Counted from the stretch's first letter, positions 38,972 through 48,153 are shown. The stretch: 64,000 nt of DNA from an uncultured Collinsella sp. (GCA_902470095.1 CABRFG010000002.1:1-64000); one strand, 5' to 3'. The notes: a model not told the origin generated them from the sequence alone. A program made the numbers and translations.

Positions 38972-40933
38972 ATGGAACAGAGGGTCCTCGGGGGAAGATA
39001 CCTCCTCAAGGATAAGGTGGGGACAGGCGGCATGGCGACCGTCTACCGTGCACAGGACCAGGTCCTCGACCGCACAGTAGCCGTCAAGATCATGCTGCCG
39101 CAGTATGCTGGCGACGCAACCTTCGCCGCACGCTTTAAGCAGGAGGCCCAGGCAGCAGCCGGCCTCTCCTCCCCCTATATCGTGGGCGTCTACGATTGGG
39201 GCAAGGACGGCGACACCTATTACATCGTCATGGAGTACCTGCGCGGCACCGACCTTAAGAGCGGCATCAAGAGCCACGGCGCCCTCGACCCCAAGAAGGT
39301 CGCCCAGATCGGCTCGCAGATCAGCTCCGCGCTTTCGGTCGCCCACAAGCACGAGATCATCCACCGCGACATTAAGCCGCAGAACATCATGGTGCTGCCC
39401 GACGGCAACATCAAGGTGATGGACTTTGGCATCGCGCGCGCCAAGAACAGCCACCTCACGCAAGACAACAACGTGCTGGGAACCGCCCACTACGTCAGCC
39501 CCGAGCAGACCCGTGGTCAGGATCTCGGCCCCACCTCGGATATCTACTCGCTGGGCGTCGTGATGTACGAGTGCGCCACCGGCCGCGTTCCCTTTGACGG
39601 TGACGACGCTATCTCAGTCGCACTCAAGCAGGTCAACGAGCTGCCTATTCCGCCGAGCCAGATCAACTCCGGTGTCGACGCCGACCTTGAGCGCATCATC
39701 CTCAAGTGCATGGAGAAAGACCCGGCAAACCGCTTCCAGACCGCCGACGAGCTGCGTCAGGTGCTCAACAGCTACCTGTCGGGCCGTGCCGTCAACGTCT
39801 CGGAGCCCACGCGCATCATCGGTGCCCCCGGTGAGCTGGGCGCCACCAAGACTCGCGAGCTTTCCGATCAGACGCGCGCCATGGTGCGTCCCGTTTCGGG
39901 CGTGAGCGGCCAGAATACCGCCCGTAGCTCGGTTTCGGGCTCTACCGGCTCCTACGAGGTCGAAAAGCCCAAATCCAACAAGAACAAGATCATCGCCGCC
40001 GTGGTGGCAGCCGTTGCCGTCATCGGCATCGTGGTGGCCTTTGCCACAGGACTCTTTGGCGGCGAGCAGGTCACCGTGCCCGATGTGCTGGGCAAGGACC
40101 AGCAGACTGCCGTCGAGCTGATCAAGGAAGCCGGCCTCGAGGTCGGCACCATCGACCAAAGCTACAACGACGATGTCGACGAGGGCAAGGTCGCCGAGCA
40201 GACGCCCAACGGCAACACCAAGAAGGCCAAGGGCACCAAGGTGAACCTGGTAATCTCCAAGGGTCCCAAGCCCTCCGAGAAGGTTGAGGTTCCCCTGCTT
40301 GTCGGCCTGACCAAGGACCAGGCCGAGGCCGCGCTGGCAAGCGTTGGCCTGAAGGGCAACGCCTCCGAGGAGGCCAACGAGGCCGATGAGGGCCAGGTCT
40401 TTGAGCAGGGCACCGAAGCCGGTAAGGAAGTCGCGAAGGGCACGACCATCTCGTACAAGGTCTCGAGCGGCCCGGATACCACGTCCGTCCCCGATCTGAC
40501 CGACATGACCGAGGCCCAGGCGCGCAACGCCCTCGATATGGCAGGCTTTGGCGTCGACGTTAGCTACCAGGAGAACGACTCGGTTACCGAGGGCACCGTG
40601 ATCAGCTGGAACCCCAGTGGCAAGCAGAAGCCCGGCGCCACGATTACCGTCGTCATTGCCAAGAAGTCCGGCAAGGCCAGTGTTCCGGGCAACCTGTACG
40701 GCAAGAGCATCTCCGCCGCCGTCACCGCGCTCAACAACGCCGGTTTCTATAACATCGGCTTCTGTGACCAGAACGGCAATCCCGTAAGCGGTAACGAGGA
40801 TGCCACCGTTACGGGCGTCTCCCCCACCGGCAAGCAGTCCACCGACAGCACGATCACGCTAACAGTCGCACTTTCTGGCTCGGGCTCTGGCTCTGGCTCG
40901 GGCACGGGTGACGATTCCGGTACGACCAACTAG
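38972..40933 (+). CDS. pknB: PASTA-domain Ser/Thr kinase PknB
   Basis: A 653-aa protein: kinase domain (~8-270) with VGTGGMATVY, VAVKIM, HRDIKPQNIM, MDFGIARA and YVSPEQ; juxtamembrane Ser/Thr region; a membrane helix (~335-358); four extracellular PASTA repeats (starting near VPDVLGKD, VPLLVGLT, VPDLTDMT, VPGNLYGK); and a Ser/Gly tail. PASTA domains bind muropeptides or lipid II, so PknB couples wall status to phosphorylation of the cluster's products. The ATG at 38972 follows AGGAG. It is 132 bp after the SEDS-PBP gene. Confidence 0.97.
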   Translation: MEQRVLGGRYLLKDKVGTGGMATVYRAQDQVLDRTVAVKIMLPQYAGDATFAARFKQEAQAAAGLSSPYIVGVYDWGKDGDTYYIVMEYLRGTDLKSGIKSHGALDPKKVAQIGSQISSALSVAHKHEIIHRDIKPQNIMVLPDGNIKVMDFGIARAKNSHLTQDNNVLGTAHYVSPEQTRGQDLGPTSDIYSLGVVMYECATGRVPFDGDDAISVALKQVNELPIPPSQINSGVDADLERIILKCMEKDPANRFQTADELRQVLNSYLSGRAVNVSEPTRIIGAPGELGATKTRELSDQTRAMVRPVSGVSGQNTARSSVSGSTGSYEVEKPKSNKNKIIAAVVAAVAVIGIVVAFATGLFGGEQVTVPDVLGKDQQTAVELIKEAGLEVGTIDQSYNDDVDEGKVAEQTPNGNTKKAKGTKVNLVISKGPKPSEKVEVPLLVGLTKDQAEAALASVGLKGNASEEANEADEGQVFEQGTEAGKEVAKGTTISYKVSSGPDTTSVPDLTDMTEAQARNALDMAGFGVDVSYQENDSVTEGTVISWNPSGKQKPGATITVVIAKKSGKASVPGNLYGKSISAAVTALNNAGFYNIGFCDQNGNPVSGNEDATVTGVSPTGKQSTDSTITLTVALSGSGSGSGSGTGDDSGTTN

Positions 40934-40983
40934 TCGCCACCCCACCGCTCATCACGACTTTCGCCGCAAACATATTCGCTCAC

Positions 40984-41025
40984 AGGCGCCCGCTTGCTCC
41001 CCCAGCAAGCGGGCGCCTCGTTTTT
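40984..41025 (+). terminator. Strong terminator of the cell-wall operon
   Basis: Perfect 14-bp arms GGCGCCCGCTTGCT / AGCAAGCGGGCGCC with a five-C loop, then TCGTTTTT. Confidence 0.9.
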
Positions 41026-41081
41026 GACATGGCATGAACCAGAAGAGCCAGGCACCGTAGCGGTACCGGGCTCGATATTCC

Positions 41082-41160
41082 TCTGGTGCCCCCGGGCGGA
41101 TTCGAAAACTCCCCCCCGCGGGGAAATTGGTGACGCGGGTGTCGACGGCTCGAATCCGCC
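41082..41160. pseudogene. Old tRNA-Arg 3'-end remnants
   Basis: 41082-41106 is a 25-bp perfect copy of the T-loop-to-CCA end found again at 41214-41238. 41135-41160 is an inverted copy (25 of 26 bases) of 41227-41252. Neither has a matching 5' half. They look like scars of earlier insertions at this tRNA. Confidence 0.6.
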
Positions 41161-41180
41161 GGCAGCTCCCACAAACCAGA

Positions 41181-41209
41181 AACGACGCCGCTCTCGCGAC
41201 GCCGTCATA
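41181..41209 (-). terminator. Probable original tRNA-Arg terminator
   Basis: Minus-strand hairpin with GACGGCGTCG-like arms followed by TTTCTGG, directly after the displaced tRNA 3' end. It mirrors the terminator that follows the intact tRNA at 51801-51829. Confidence 0.5.
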
Positions 41210-41213
41210 ATCT

Positions 41214-41260
41214 TCTGGTGCCCCCGGGCGGATTCGAACCGTCGACACCCGCTTTAGGAG
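41214..41260 (-). pseudogene. Displaced 3' half of tRNA-Arg(CCU)
   Basis: Reading the minus strand gives the anticodon CCT, the 3' anticodon stem, a T-arm around GGTTCGAATCC, the acceptor strand and CCA, but no 5' half. The acceptor strand would pair with the 5' half of the intact tRNA at 51840-51915; the T-stem differs and has one A-C mismatch. This is the end expected when an element integrates into a tRNA and replaces its 3' half. Confidence 0.8.
41243..41260. other. Left attachment-site core
   Basis: 18-bp direct repeat shared with 51867-51884. It covers the anticodon and 3' anticodon stem of tRNA-Arg. Confidence 0.8.
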
Positions 41261-41367
41261 GTCATGGTCATTTACCTTACCTGGGCAAATGCAATTTTGC
41301 CCTATTTTATATATTCGCAGGTAGATTAGCTATTTTTGAGTTTCTGCTGGTTCTTATTAGAATTCTA

Positions 41368-41421
41368 TTTCACCTCTTTTTCACCCCTAGCAGTTGCGTT
41401 TACGGCTTGCAGGGGTGAAAA
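41368..41421. promoter_or_regulatory. Candidate integrase arm-type sites, left end
   Basis: The 21-base segment 41368-41388 contains two TTTCACCyCT-like units and matches 51747-51767 at 20 of 21 bases in the same orientation. An inverted unit AGGGGTGAAAA lies at 41411-41421. Position just inside both ends suggests binding by the integrase or an excisionase. Confidence 0.5.
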
Positions 41422-41425
41422 GTTT

Positions 41426-41476
41426 ACATTAGGCTCGGGGCCGAGGCCCTCAAAGCCCCGGCCCCGAGCCTAACGT
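41426..41476 (+). promoter_or_regulatory. GC-rich hairpin before the integrase gene
   Basis: Perfect 14-bp arms TTAGGCTCGGGGCC (41429-41442) and GGCCCCGAGCCTAA (41460-41473), extended by wobble pairs. It ends ten bases before the integrase ribosome site. Without a T-run, an attenuator or insulating structure is as likely as a terminator. Confidence 0.55.
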
Positions 41477-41496
41477 AATCCCCTTGGAGGACACTT

Positions 41497-42795
41497 TTGG
41501 AAACCAGAATCAAACCAACCGCAAAGGGAACATCTGAACCCATCAAGGGAAAGCCCGGCTCATTCAAGATTTACTTCTCTCTTGGGAGAGACCCGAACTC
41601 CGGAAAGAACGGCAGCAAAGTTAAGTATCTCAAAACACCCAAGAGGACCATCCATTGCAAGAGCAAGAACCCGAAGAACTGGCCTAGCGAAGTCGCAAAC
41701 GCTCTCAACGAGTACCGCGAGGAACTTGAGAGCTATGAACCATCTAGGGATGCTCCGAGCACCGTAGCGGCATATGCCGAATCCTTCCACGTGCTCCGAG
41801 AGAGCTCATTCGGCTCCCCTCTCTCATATGAGCGAGAGGGATACGACGTGCGACACATACGCGAACTGTTCGAAGACGTGCCCCTAGCCGACCTGAGGCC
41901 CGACGATGTTAAACGCGCCTACGCTGAGGCCCGTTCAAATGGAAGGTTCACCGACGCCGAGATTCGTCGCATTCACGTCAAGCTTAAGCAGGTCATGCAA
42001 GATGCCCTTGAGAACGAACTGATTGGCCGCAATCCTTGCATCGGCATAAAGCTGCCGAAACCGGACCTGCGAGCACGAAACTTTCTCCCTCCCGATGAGC
42101 TCCCAAGATTCACTGAGTGCTTGCTTTCCGAGCCGATGGGGCCCATGACCGTCTGCACCATGCTTATATTTCACCTTGGGCTAAGGAAGGGCGAGGCTTT
42201 AGGGCTCAGCTGGCTCGATTACGACCCCGAAGCCATGGAGCTCCGAATCGTCCGGCAGTACACCAGCGACAAGACCTTGAGGCCCCCGAAATCGGAGATG
42301 AGCAGGCGCATTCTCTCCATAGACAAAGCTCTGGCCGAGTATTTAGACAAGTGGAAGACTATGCAGCGCGACATATTCAGACGTCGCGGGTTGGAACAAA
42401 AGGATACCGACCCCATCGTCCACGCATTCAGCGTTGGAAAGGATGCCGACGGTTTCCGCAGCATAAGCGTCACCAGACCAAGCGGGCACAACTACTCTCG
42501 ATGGTTTAGGGACTTCTGCGTCGATAACGGCTATGGGACTTATAGCGATGTGACAAAGCAGTTCATGCGAGACGGCAAGCTTCATACGCGCGGCACTGGT
42601 TACTCAGGACTTGTTCCCCATGGCCTCCGTCACACCGCCGCGACCGCTCTCGTGGCGAGCAACGTCGATTTAAAGACCGTTCAGGCGCGAATGGGCCATG
42701 CCTCCGCAAGCACAACGGCTAATTTCTACACCCATGCAATCAGGGCCAATGACCGAAACGCAGCAGAAGTCTTTGAATTGCTGTCATCTAAGTAA
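41497..42795 (+). CDS. int: Tyrosine integrase
   Basis: A 432-aa site-specific recombinase. The N-terminal part resembles arm-binding and SAM-like core-binding domains. The catalytic domain has Arg in RKGEALGLSWLDYD, HGLRHTAATAL (HxxR), the His in MGHASASTTANFY and the nucleophile Tyr in that motif. The start is TTG at 41497, chosen because GGAGG lies exactly six bases upstream and no ATG gives a full-length protein. It should catalyse integration into, and with an excisionase excision from, tRNA-Arg(CCU). Confidence 0.95.
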   Translation: METRIKPTAKGTSEPIKGKPGSFKIYFSLGRDPNSGKNGSKVKYLKTPKRTIHCKSKNPKNWPSEVANALNEYREELESYEPSRDAPSTVAAYAESFHVLRESSFGSPLSYEREGYDVRHIRELFEDVPLADLRPDDVKRAYAEARSNGRFTDAEIRRIHVKLKQVMQDALENELIGRNPCIGIKLPKPDLRARNFLPPDELPRFTECLLSEPMGPMTVCTMLIFHLGLRKGEALGLSWLDYDPEAMELRIVRQYTSDKTLRPPKSEMSRRILSIDKALAEYLDKWKTMQRDIFRRRGLEQKDTDPIVHAFSVGKDADGFRSISVTRPSGHNYSRWFRDFCVDNGYGTYSDVTKQFMRDGKLHTRGTGYSGLVPHGLRHTAATALVASNVDLKTVQARMGHASASTTANFYTHAIRANDRNAAEVFELLSSK

Positions 42796-42907
42796 TAGCT
42801 AGTTTACCTCGATGTTCACTATCTCTTCATACGGTGGGCTACTACTAGGGCTACATGCGCCGTCTGATGGTACGATGATTGCAGACAAACGATTGGAGGT
42901 GAATAAA

Positions 42908-43636
42908 ATGGTCTATAAGAAGAAGGCCGAGAAGCGTATCCGCATACCCGAAAACCTCAAGACCCCCTTCTCACAGATGGTCTCCGACGAGGCTTACCTT
43001 CGAGCGACCGATGAGTCAAAAGCCATTATCGGCCTTGTCTTTGACGAGGTGCTTCCCTCCCCGGCATTTCCGAGGGACAGGATGCTCGACGTCTACAGCG
43101 GTAGTGGTCTGTTTGCGAGCGTCTCGGACGTTCTGCGTTCGAACGTCACTGGCGCGACGGGAACCGTCGCCCACGGCGGCTATAAGCCCATTGTCGAGTT
43201 CGGTTTCGAGCTAATCCACGAGAGGCGTTGTGGGACCGCGCTCTTTACCGGCGCGATGGACATGCCGCACCTTCGCCGCTGCTTTGATTCCGTCATTGAC
43301 TTTATGGAGCACAAGGTTCCGCGCGATCCCTCAGACCCCTTTGTCGATTACGAGACCGACAGGGCGGTGAAGTACGGCCGCACCCTGATGGACGAGGCGT
43401 CCACCAACTATAACCGCGCCCCCGTTGTGGCGCTCGTGCGCTTCGCCATCGAGTATTTTGACGAAATCGGCCAGCTGAACGCGACATGCGCCTATCTCGC
43501 CGACGCCTTCTCCGCGCTCGAAGAGAGCGTCACGACCTCTGCCGCAGACTGCGGCAACCAGCACGTACTCCCGGATACCCCGGAGTTGCGTCGCAAATGG
43601 AGCAGTCTTCTTGAAGAAGTTTGTTCCGACTGGTAA
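42908..43636 (+). CDS. Hypothetical protein of the mobile element
   Basis: A 242-aa soluble protein that I do not recognise. It starts with a basic segment (MVYKKKAEKRIRIPENLK) and is otherwise mixed alpha/beta, with no membrane helix and no obvious catalytic motif. GGAGGTGA precedes the ATG at 42908. It sits between integrase and the replication/mobilisation genes, a usual place for regulators or host-interaction proteins. Confidence 0.7.
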   Translation: MVYKKKAEKRIRIPENLKTPFSQMVSDEAYLRATDESKAIIGLVFDEVLPSPAFPRDRMLDVYSGSGLFASVSDVLRSNVTGATGTVAHGGYKPIVEFGFELIHERRCGTALFTGAMDMPHLRRCFDSVIDFMEHKVPRDPSDPFVDYETDRAVKYGRTLMDEASTNYNRAPVVALVRFAIEYFDEIGQLNATCAYLADAFSALEESVTTSAADCGNQHVLPDTPELRRKWSSLLEEVCSDW

Positions 43637-43715
43637 TAAAAAACGGCACCCGACTCCCCTCTCTTAGTCGCCAAACCTCGAAGAGGAGCCGAGCACCCCA
43701 AACAAGGAGTTTATC

Positions 43716-43958
43716 ATGCATCTTGCAGATGACCCCAAGGTTGACGCCATTTCCGCAGGCATCAACCTTCGCCGCACTGGCACCAAGCGTATCTTGAGCC
43801 GTCTTGATGTTCAGATTCTCATCGGCATTGGCCAGTCAAGTGCCATCCGGCTCATGAAGTCGACTCATCATTGCTTCCGCATCGCCAACCAGTATTTTGT
43901 CATGGAGGAAGACCTCTACGACTACTTCAAAAAGCTCGCTGAAGAGGCGAGCGAGTGA
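43716..43958 (+). CDS. Small DNA-binding-like protein (excisionase candidate)
   Basis: An 80-aa protein. The central ILSRLDVQILIGIGQSSAIR followed by RIANQYFVMEEDLYDYF is reminiscent of the winged-helix excisionase/MerR-like fold, in which a helix-turn-helix is followed by a residue stretch that reads a site and a C-terminal Tyr/Phe helix. AAGGAG precedes the ATG. It overlaps the next gene by four bases. The excisionase idea is inference. Confidence 0.6.
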   Translation: MHLADDPKVDAISAGINLRRTGTKRILSRLDVQILIGIGQSSAIRLMKSTHHCFRIANQYFVMEEDLYDYFKKLAEEASE

Positions 43959-44854
43959 TGCAGTGCCCGACCTCCAACCTCCTCGTTTTCGAATCCGATA
44001 AGCTCGACGAGCATCTAAGCGCCCTTGAGGGCGACCAGCCCGTCGCCCACTTTGGCCTCAAGGCCCTCAACGACGTTCTCGGTGGCGTTTACCCCGGACT
44101 GAATTACGCCATCGGCACCGCGCCCGGCAAGGGCAAGACGACCCTGGCCTTGCAGGAGGCCGACAAGCTCGCGGACGACGGGCACCCGGTCGTCTACGTC
44201 TCCGCCGAGCTCCCCGCGCACAAGCTCCTGGAAAAGAGCCTTACGCGGCTCAGCGGCACCGAGCTTGCCCTCTCCGAGGTCGCAGATGCGGCGGCGGAGA
44301 GCCACCCCAAGCACGTGGCCTTCGAAAACGCACTCGGCATGTACCGCGACCGCATCGCCCCCAATCTCTGCATCACCGGTCCGCTGAACACCGTCGAGCT
44401 CTCGAACCTCGTCGGCCTGGTGGCACGCGAGCGCAACGAGGCCCCTATCGTCTTCGTGGATTATCTGCAGCTCCTGGCCTGCGGCACCACGGCAGACCAG
44501 CAGTTCATCGACGAGCGCCTGGCAATCACCGCATGCGTAAAGGGTTTGCGCGAAATTTCGAACCTCTATGGCTCGCCCGTCATCGCCCTGAGCTCGACCA
44601 CGCGCAAGTCCTACGAGTCTGGAAAGTCGACCAAGCCAAGCCTCGGCATGTTCGGCGGTTCCTCCGCCGTCGAATACGGCTTCGACTCTGTGCTCTACCT
44701 CGCCGATGACAACGGTAAGCCCAGCTTTCCCTATGAGCCTCCCGCAAGCGGAACTCCGCTCAAGCTCATTGCCCTCAAGAACCGTTACGGAATGTTGGCC
44801 GAGGCGCGGCTCGATTTCGACGGAGCCCATGCCACCTTCCTCGATAGGGATTAG
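43955..44854 (+). CDS. DnaB-like replicative helicase/ATPase
   Basis: A 299-aa RecA-fold ATPase equivalent to the C-terminal domain of DnaB. Walker A is GTAPGKGKTT (about 54-63), the following helix is conserved, and Walker B is IVFVDYLQLL. The late ALKNRYG motif matches the DnaB finger region. The DnaB N-terminal domain is missing. Such proteins in small mobile elements support replication of the excised circle. Coupled to the small gene upstream by an ATGA overlap. Confidence 0.85.
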   Translation: MMQCPTSNLLVFESDKLDEHLSALEGDQPVAHFGLKALNDVLGGVYPGLNYAIGTAPGKGKTTLALQEADKLADDGHPVVYVSAELPAHKLLEKSLTRLSGTELALSEVADAAAESHPKHVAFENALGMYRDRIAPNLCITGPLNTVELSNLVGLVARERNEAPIVFVDYLQLLACGTTADQQFIDERLAITACVKGLREISNLYGSPVIALSSTTRKSYESGKSTKPSLGMFGGSSAVEYGFDSVLYLADDNGKPSFPYEPPASGTPLKLIALKNRYGMLAEARLDFDGAHATFLDRD

Positions 44855-44857
44855 GCG

Positions 44858-45208
44858 ATGCGTGGCAATAGCAGGACCGCACATATAAACGTCAGGATGA
44901 CCGATGAGGAGCGGGTCGCAATCGTGGCCCGCTCCTCCTTTTTCGGCATGCCCCCATCGACGTTCATGCGCGAGGCCGCGCTCAATCTCGGAGAGAAACC
45001 GGTCAAGATCGCCGACGAGTCGACCCTCCGGCAGATGCTCACCGAGATGAAGCGGCAGGGAAACAACCTTAACCAAGCCCAACGGGCCATTAACAAATAC
45101 GGGGTCGACGGACAGACGGCACATCGGCTCTCGGAGGCCTTAAACCTCATAGCCCGCACGACCTCTCAACTCTCGGACCTTCTGTCAAAAACAAAGGAAC
45201 AACCATGA
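44858..45208 (+). CDS. mobC: MobC-like relaxosome protein
   Basis: A 116-aa protein. The N-terminal HINVRMTDEERVAIVARS is a ribbon-helix-helix-like DNA-binding start; QGNNLNQAQRAINKYG is the mobilisation-protein MobC motif. It binds oriT and helps the relaxase nick it. It starts three bases after the helicase gene and overlaps the coupling protein by four bases. Confidence 0.88.
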   Translation: MRGNSRTAHINVRMTDEERVAIVARSSFFGMPPSTFMREAALNLGEKPVKIADESTLRQMLTEMKRQGNNLNQAQRAINKYGVDGQTAHRLSEALNLIARTTSQLSDLLSKTKEQP

Positions 45209-47121
45209 AGACAAAGATACTCACGGCGCTCGTCACCTCAATTGTCCTCGCCGCGCTCGCCTGCCCGGTGCTCGCCTCCCCCATAGACCGCCTCGTCGCG
45301 GGGCTCCCGCTCGACGCGTCGTTCCTCCCCTCGGCGCTCGACGCAGCCACGGTTCTCGGCTGGTGGCTCTCGGGCTCATTCACCGTCTGCCCGGCGGGCA
45401 CCGCCCTCACCCTCCTCCTCTCACTCTGTGCATGCTCGCTCATCGCCTACTCAAGCGCCCTCAACGCGAGGGGCGAGGACGGCGGCGTGCTCGGGGACGC
45501 GCATGTGAAGACGGGCCGAGAGGTCGTGAGGGGCTCCGTCACATGGGATGGCTCGGCCAACCCCTCGTCGCGCGGGTTCGTCTACGGGTTCACCAAGCGG
45601 CGCGGCAAGCCCTGTTATCTCTTCGAGCCCAAGAAGATGATTTTCGTTTCCGGGGCCACTGGGTCAGGCAAGAGCCGCTTCCTCTACCTTCCCTCTATCG
45701 ATTTGTTCTCGTACGGCGACGGCTCAAACGGCTCCGAGCCCGCGACCCTCGTCGTCTCCGACGTGAAGAACGAGCTCGTAGAGCTCACGGGCGACGAGCT
45801 GGCCCGTCGCGGCTACCGCGTCCTCCTGCTCGACACGCAGCATCCCTATCGCGGCCAGAGGTTCAACCCGCTCAGGCAGGTGCTCGACCTCCACGCCGAG
45901 GGCCGGGACCAGGAGGCCGAGCAGGCGGCAGACGCCATCGCTGAGCTCGTGGTACAGGACGACGAGAAGGGCAAGGGCTCGCACTGGACCGCGTCCGCGC
46001 GGGGGCTCCTGTCCGCCCTCGTCCTGCTGGTCTCCATGTCCGACGAGTGCCCCGAGGAGTCCAAGCACCTGGCGACCGTCTGCGAGGTGCTGGACCGTGG
46101 CACCGAGGCCGAGGGCGACGACCCGGCCGAACCATTGAAGTCCGTCTTTCGCGCCCTGCCGAGCGGGCACCCCGCGAAGAACAGGGCCTCGCAGTTCGTC
46201 TCCTCGGGCGGCAACGAGCTCAGGAGTATCCTCTCGACGCTCAAGGTGGCGCTCCGCCCGTTCTCGTCAGCCCCGGTCGCATGGATGACGTCCGGGTCCG
46301 ACATCGACCCGCGTTCGGTCCTTGAGAACAAGAGCGCCGTGTTCCTCCACGTGCTCGACGAGGGCTCGCCCTACAACTGCATAGCGGCGATATTCCTCTC
46401 GCAGCTCTGGGCGTCCGTCCAGGCCACCGCCGACTCCAACGGCGGCAGGCTCCCCCGCCCCGTGCAGATACTCGGCGACGAGTGGGGCAACCTCCCCCGC
46501 GTCGAGTGCCTGCCCGCCCTCCTTTCACTTGGAAGGTCGTTCCAGATTTACTGGACGGGGGCAACGCAGGGTATATCCCAGCTTAATAAATACGGTGAGC
46601 GAGACGGGCGCAGGAAGATTCTCGCGAACTGCGGCGTCAAGGTCGCCATGAAGCTCGCCGAGGAGGAGGACCGCCGGTACTTCACCGAGCTCATAGGCAA
46701 GACCACCCGCCACACGCAGGGCACGAGCAGCAGCAAGGCGGCATCGGGCTCGTCGGCCTCGACCTCCTACAGCGAGAGCGCCGACGATGTGGTGCACGCA
46801 TGGGAGTGGCGCGACATGGCCCCGGACCGAGACGGGATAGTCGTCGTGAAACACGCGGACAACGGCATGCCCACCGAGCGAGCCGGGGTCTTCCGCTCAC
46901 CCGTCACCGATTGCACTAAGACACCCACGAAGGAGCACTTCGACCTCGGGACTCCGGAGCACGAGACGGAGAAGCGCCGCGCTTATCAGAGGCGGCTGGA
47001 CGAGGCCGCAGCCGGGAAGATGGGCGAGCGCGTCATCCCCTGGTGCCTCGAATGGCCCGAGCCGAAGAAGAAGGCGAAGGCCGAGCCGACCAGCAAGTTC
47101 AGCGGTCTCTCGCTCGACTAG
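45205..47121 (+). CDS. VirD4/TraG-type coupling protein
   Basis: A 638-aa membrane ATPase. Two N-terminal hydrophobic segments (about 5-25 and 60-85) are followed by Walker A in VSGATGSGKSRF, LVVSDVKNELVE as Walker B, a conserved RFNPL, and the late ILGDEWGNLPRV and GATQGISQL. It recruits the relaxase-DNA complex to a type IV secretion channel. No channel genes are present, so it should dock onto a helper's system. Confidence 0.93.
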   Translation: MKTKILTALVTSIVLAALACPVLASPIDRLVAGLPLDASFLPSALDAATVLGWWLSGSFTVCPAGTALTLLLSLCACSLIAYSSALNARGEDGGVLGDAHVKTGREVVRGSVTWDGSANPSSRGFVYGFTKRRGKPCYLFEPKKMIFVSGATGSGKSRFLYLPSIDLFSYGDGSNGSEPATLVVSDVKNELVELTGDELARRGYRVLLLDTQHPYRGQRFNPLRQVLDLHAEGRDQEAEQAADAIAELVVQDDEKGKGSHWTASARGLLSALVLLVSMSDECPEESKHLATVCEVLDRGTEAEGDDPAEPLKSVFRALPSGHPAKNRASQFVSSGGNELRSILSTLKVALRPFSSAPVAWMTSGSDIDPRSVLENKSAVFLHVLDEGSPYNCIAAIFLSQLWASVQATADSNGGRLPRPVQILGDEWGNLPRVECLPALLSLGRSFQIYWTGATQGISQLNKYGERDGRRKILANCGVKVAMKLAEEEDRRYFTELIGKTTRHTQGTSSSKAASGSSASTSYSESADDVVHAWEWRDMAPDRDGIVVVKHADNGMPTERAGVFRSPVTDCTKTPTKEHFDLGTPEHETEKRRAYQRRLDEAAAGKMGERVIPWCLEWPEPKKKAKAEPTSKFSGLSLD

Positions 47122-47130
47122 GGAGGGCCC

Positions 47131-48069
47131 ATGACGGCAATCAAGCAGACGAGCGTTTGCAGCGAGGGGCACCTCTCCCGGCTCAGGGACTACCTCTCAT
47201 GGGACAGGGACAAGGCGCTCGCGCACGACACCCAGAACATCATCGACGAAGACCGCTGGTTCCAGGAAATGACAGACACGAGGAGGGCCATGGGCCACGA
47301 CAGGCCAGGGAAGGCGGGGGCCAAGTGCACCTACATGCAGCACCAAATACTCGGTTTCCTCCCCGACGAGTGCGACCTCAACGGCGGAAAGATGACGCCT
47401 GAAATGTGCATGAAATACGCTCGGGCCTATGTGGCCGAGCGCTATCCGAACCAGGAGGTCGTGATGGTGCTTCACCGCGAGCGCTGCCGCGCGGACGGCA
47501 CCGACCGCTATGCCGTGCACCTCGGCATCAACCGCAGCGACCTTGAGACGGGCAGGAGGCTCGACGAGGGTCCCGCACGCAAGGCCGCAACCGCGAGGGT
47601 GAAGACCGTCCGCGCCTTGGACGAGAAGTATGGGCTCAGGCAGCTTGAGCGCGGCAAGGCCAACTCGCGCGTCCACGCGAGACAGCCGGGCAGGGAGGAA
47701 CGCGACATGGCCCGCAAGGGGCAGGCCGAGCGCTCCGAGAACGCCCGCGTCCGCGTGGTGGTCGCCCGTCGCGTCGAGGAGGTCGGACGAATGAGGGACT
47801 GCCCCGACCGCATGGCCGAACTCGACCGGCGGCTCAGGCGAGACGGCATCGAGCTCGCGAGGTCGAAGGGCGGGAGCCTCCAGTACCGCTTCTTCTCGAA
47901 GGCTCTCGGGGCTGTGCGGAAGGTCAACGGCGGCAGGCTCGGCTTCGCGGTCGACCGCTCAACCGGCCTCGTCGTCCGCTTTACGCTGCGCGGGATAGCG
48001 ACGGCGATGAGGGCGTTCTGGGAACTTGAGCGCAAGTCGTGGGAGAACCAGAACGGGCGAGGGGACTGA
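47131..48069 (+). CDS. Relaxase (MobA/VirD2-like)
   Basis: A 312-aa protein. The segment TYMQHQILGFLPDECD, then RYPNQEVVMVLHRERCRADG and RYAVHLGINR, follows the order of relaxase motifs II and III, in which His residues bind the metal. Only two of the usual three His are obvious. The catalytic Tyr would be in the first ~30 residues (RDYLSW). It nicks oriT and stays bound to the transferred strand. It is shorter than most MobA proteins. GGGAGGG precedes the ATG. Confidence 0.78.
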   Translation: MTAIKQTSVCSEGHLSRLRDYLSWDRDKALAHDTQNIIDEDRWFQEMTDTRRAMGHDRPGKAGAKCTYMQHQILGFLPDECDLNGGKMTPEMCMKYARAYVAERYPNQEVVMVLHRERCRADGTDRYAVHLGINRSDLETGRRLDEGPARKAATARVKTVRALDEKYGLRQLERGKANSRVHARQPGREERDMARKGQAERSENARVRVVVARRVEEVGRMRDCPDRMAELDRRLRRDGIELARSKGGSLQYRFFSKALGAVRKVNGGRLGFAVDRSTGLVVRFTLRGIATAMRAFWELERKSWENQNGRGD

Positions 48070-48153
48070 ACGCTTGGGCCGGGACGCAACAAGAGTCCCA
48101 GCTTATTATTGGCGGGAGCGACCTCGGAGCGGTTCGCCGCCCCGCCGCAGGCG

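Noticed and set aside
41107..41180. Complete tRNA on the plus strand around 41135-41170
   Set aside because: A T-arm and acceptor-like 3' end can be drawn, but no upstream 5' acceptor strand or D-arm pairs with it.
40930..41418. Open frames with GGFEPSTPA-type peptides
   Set aside because: This peptide is the well-known false translation of tRNA T-arm DNA. The region is tRNA remnants and terminators.
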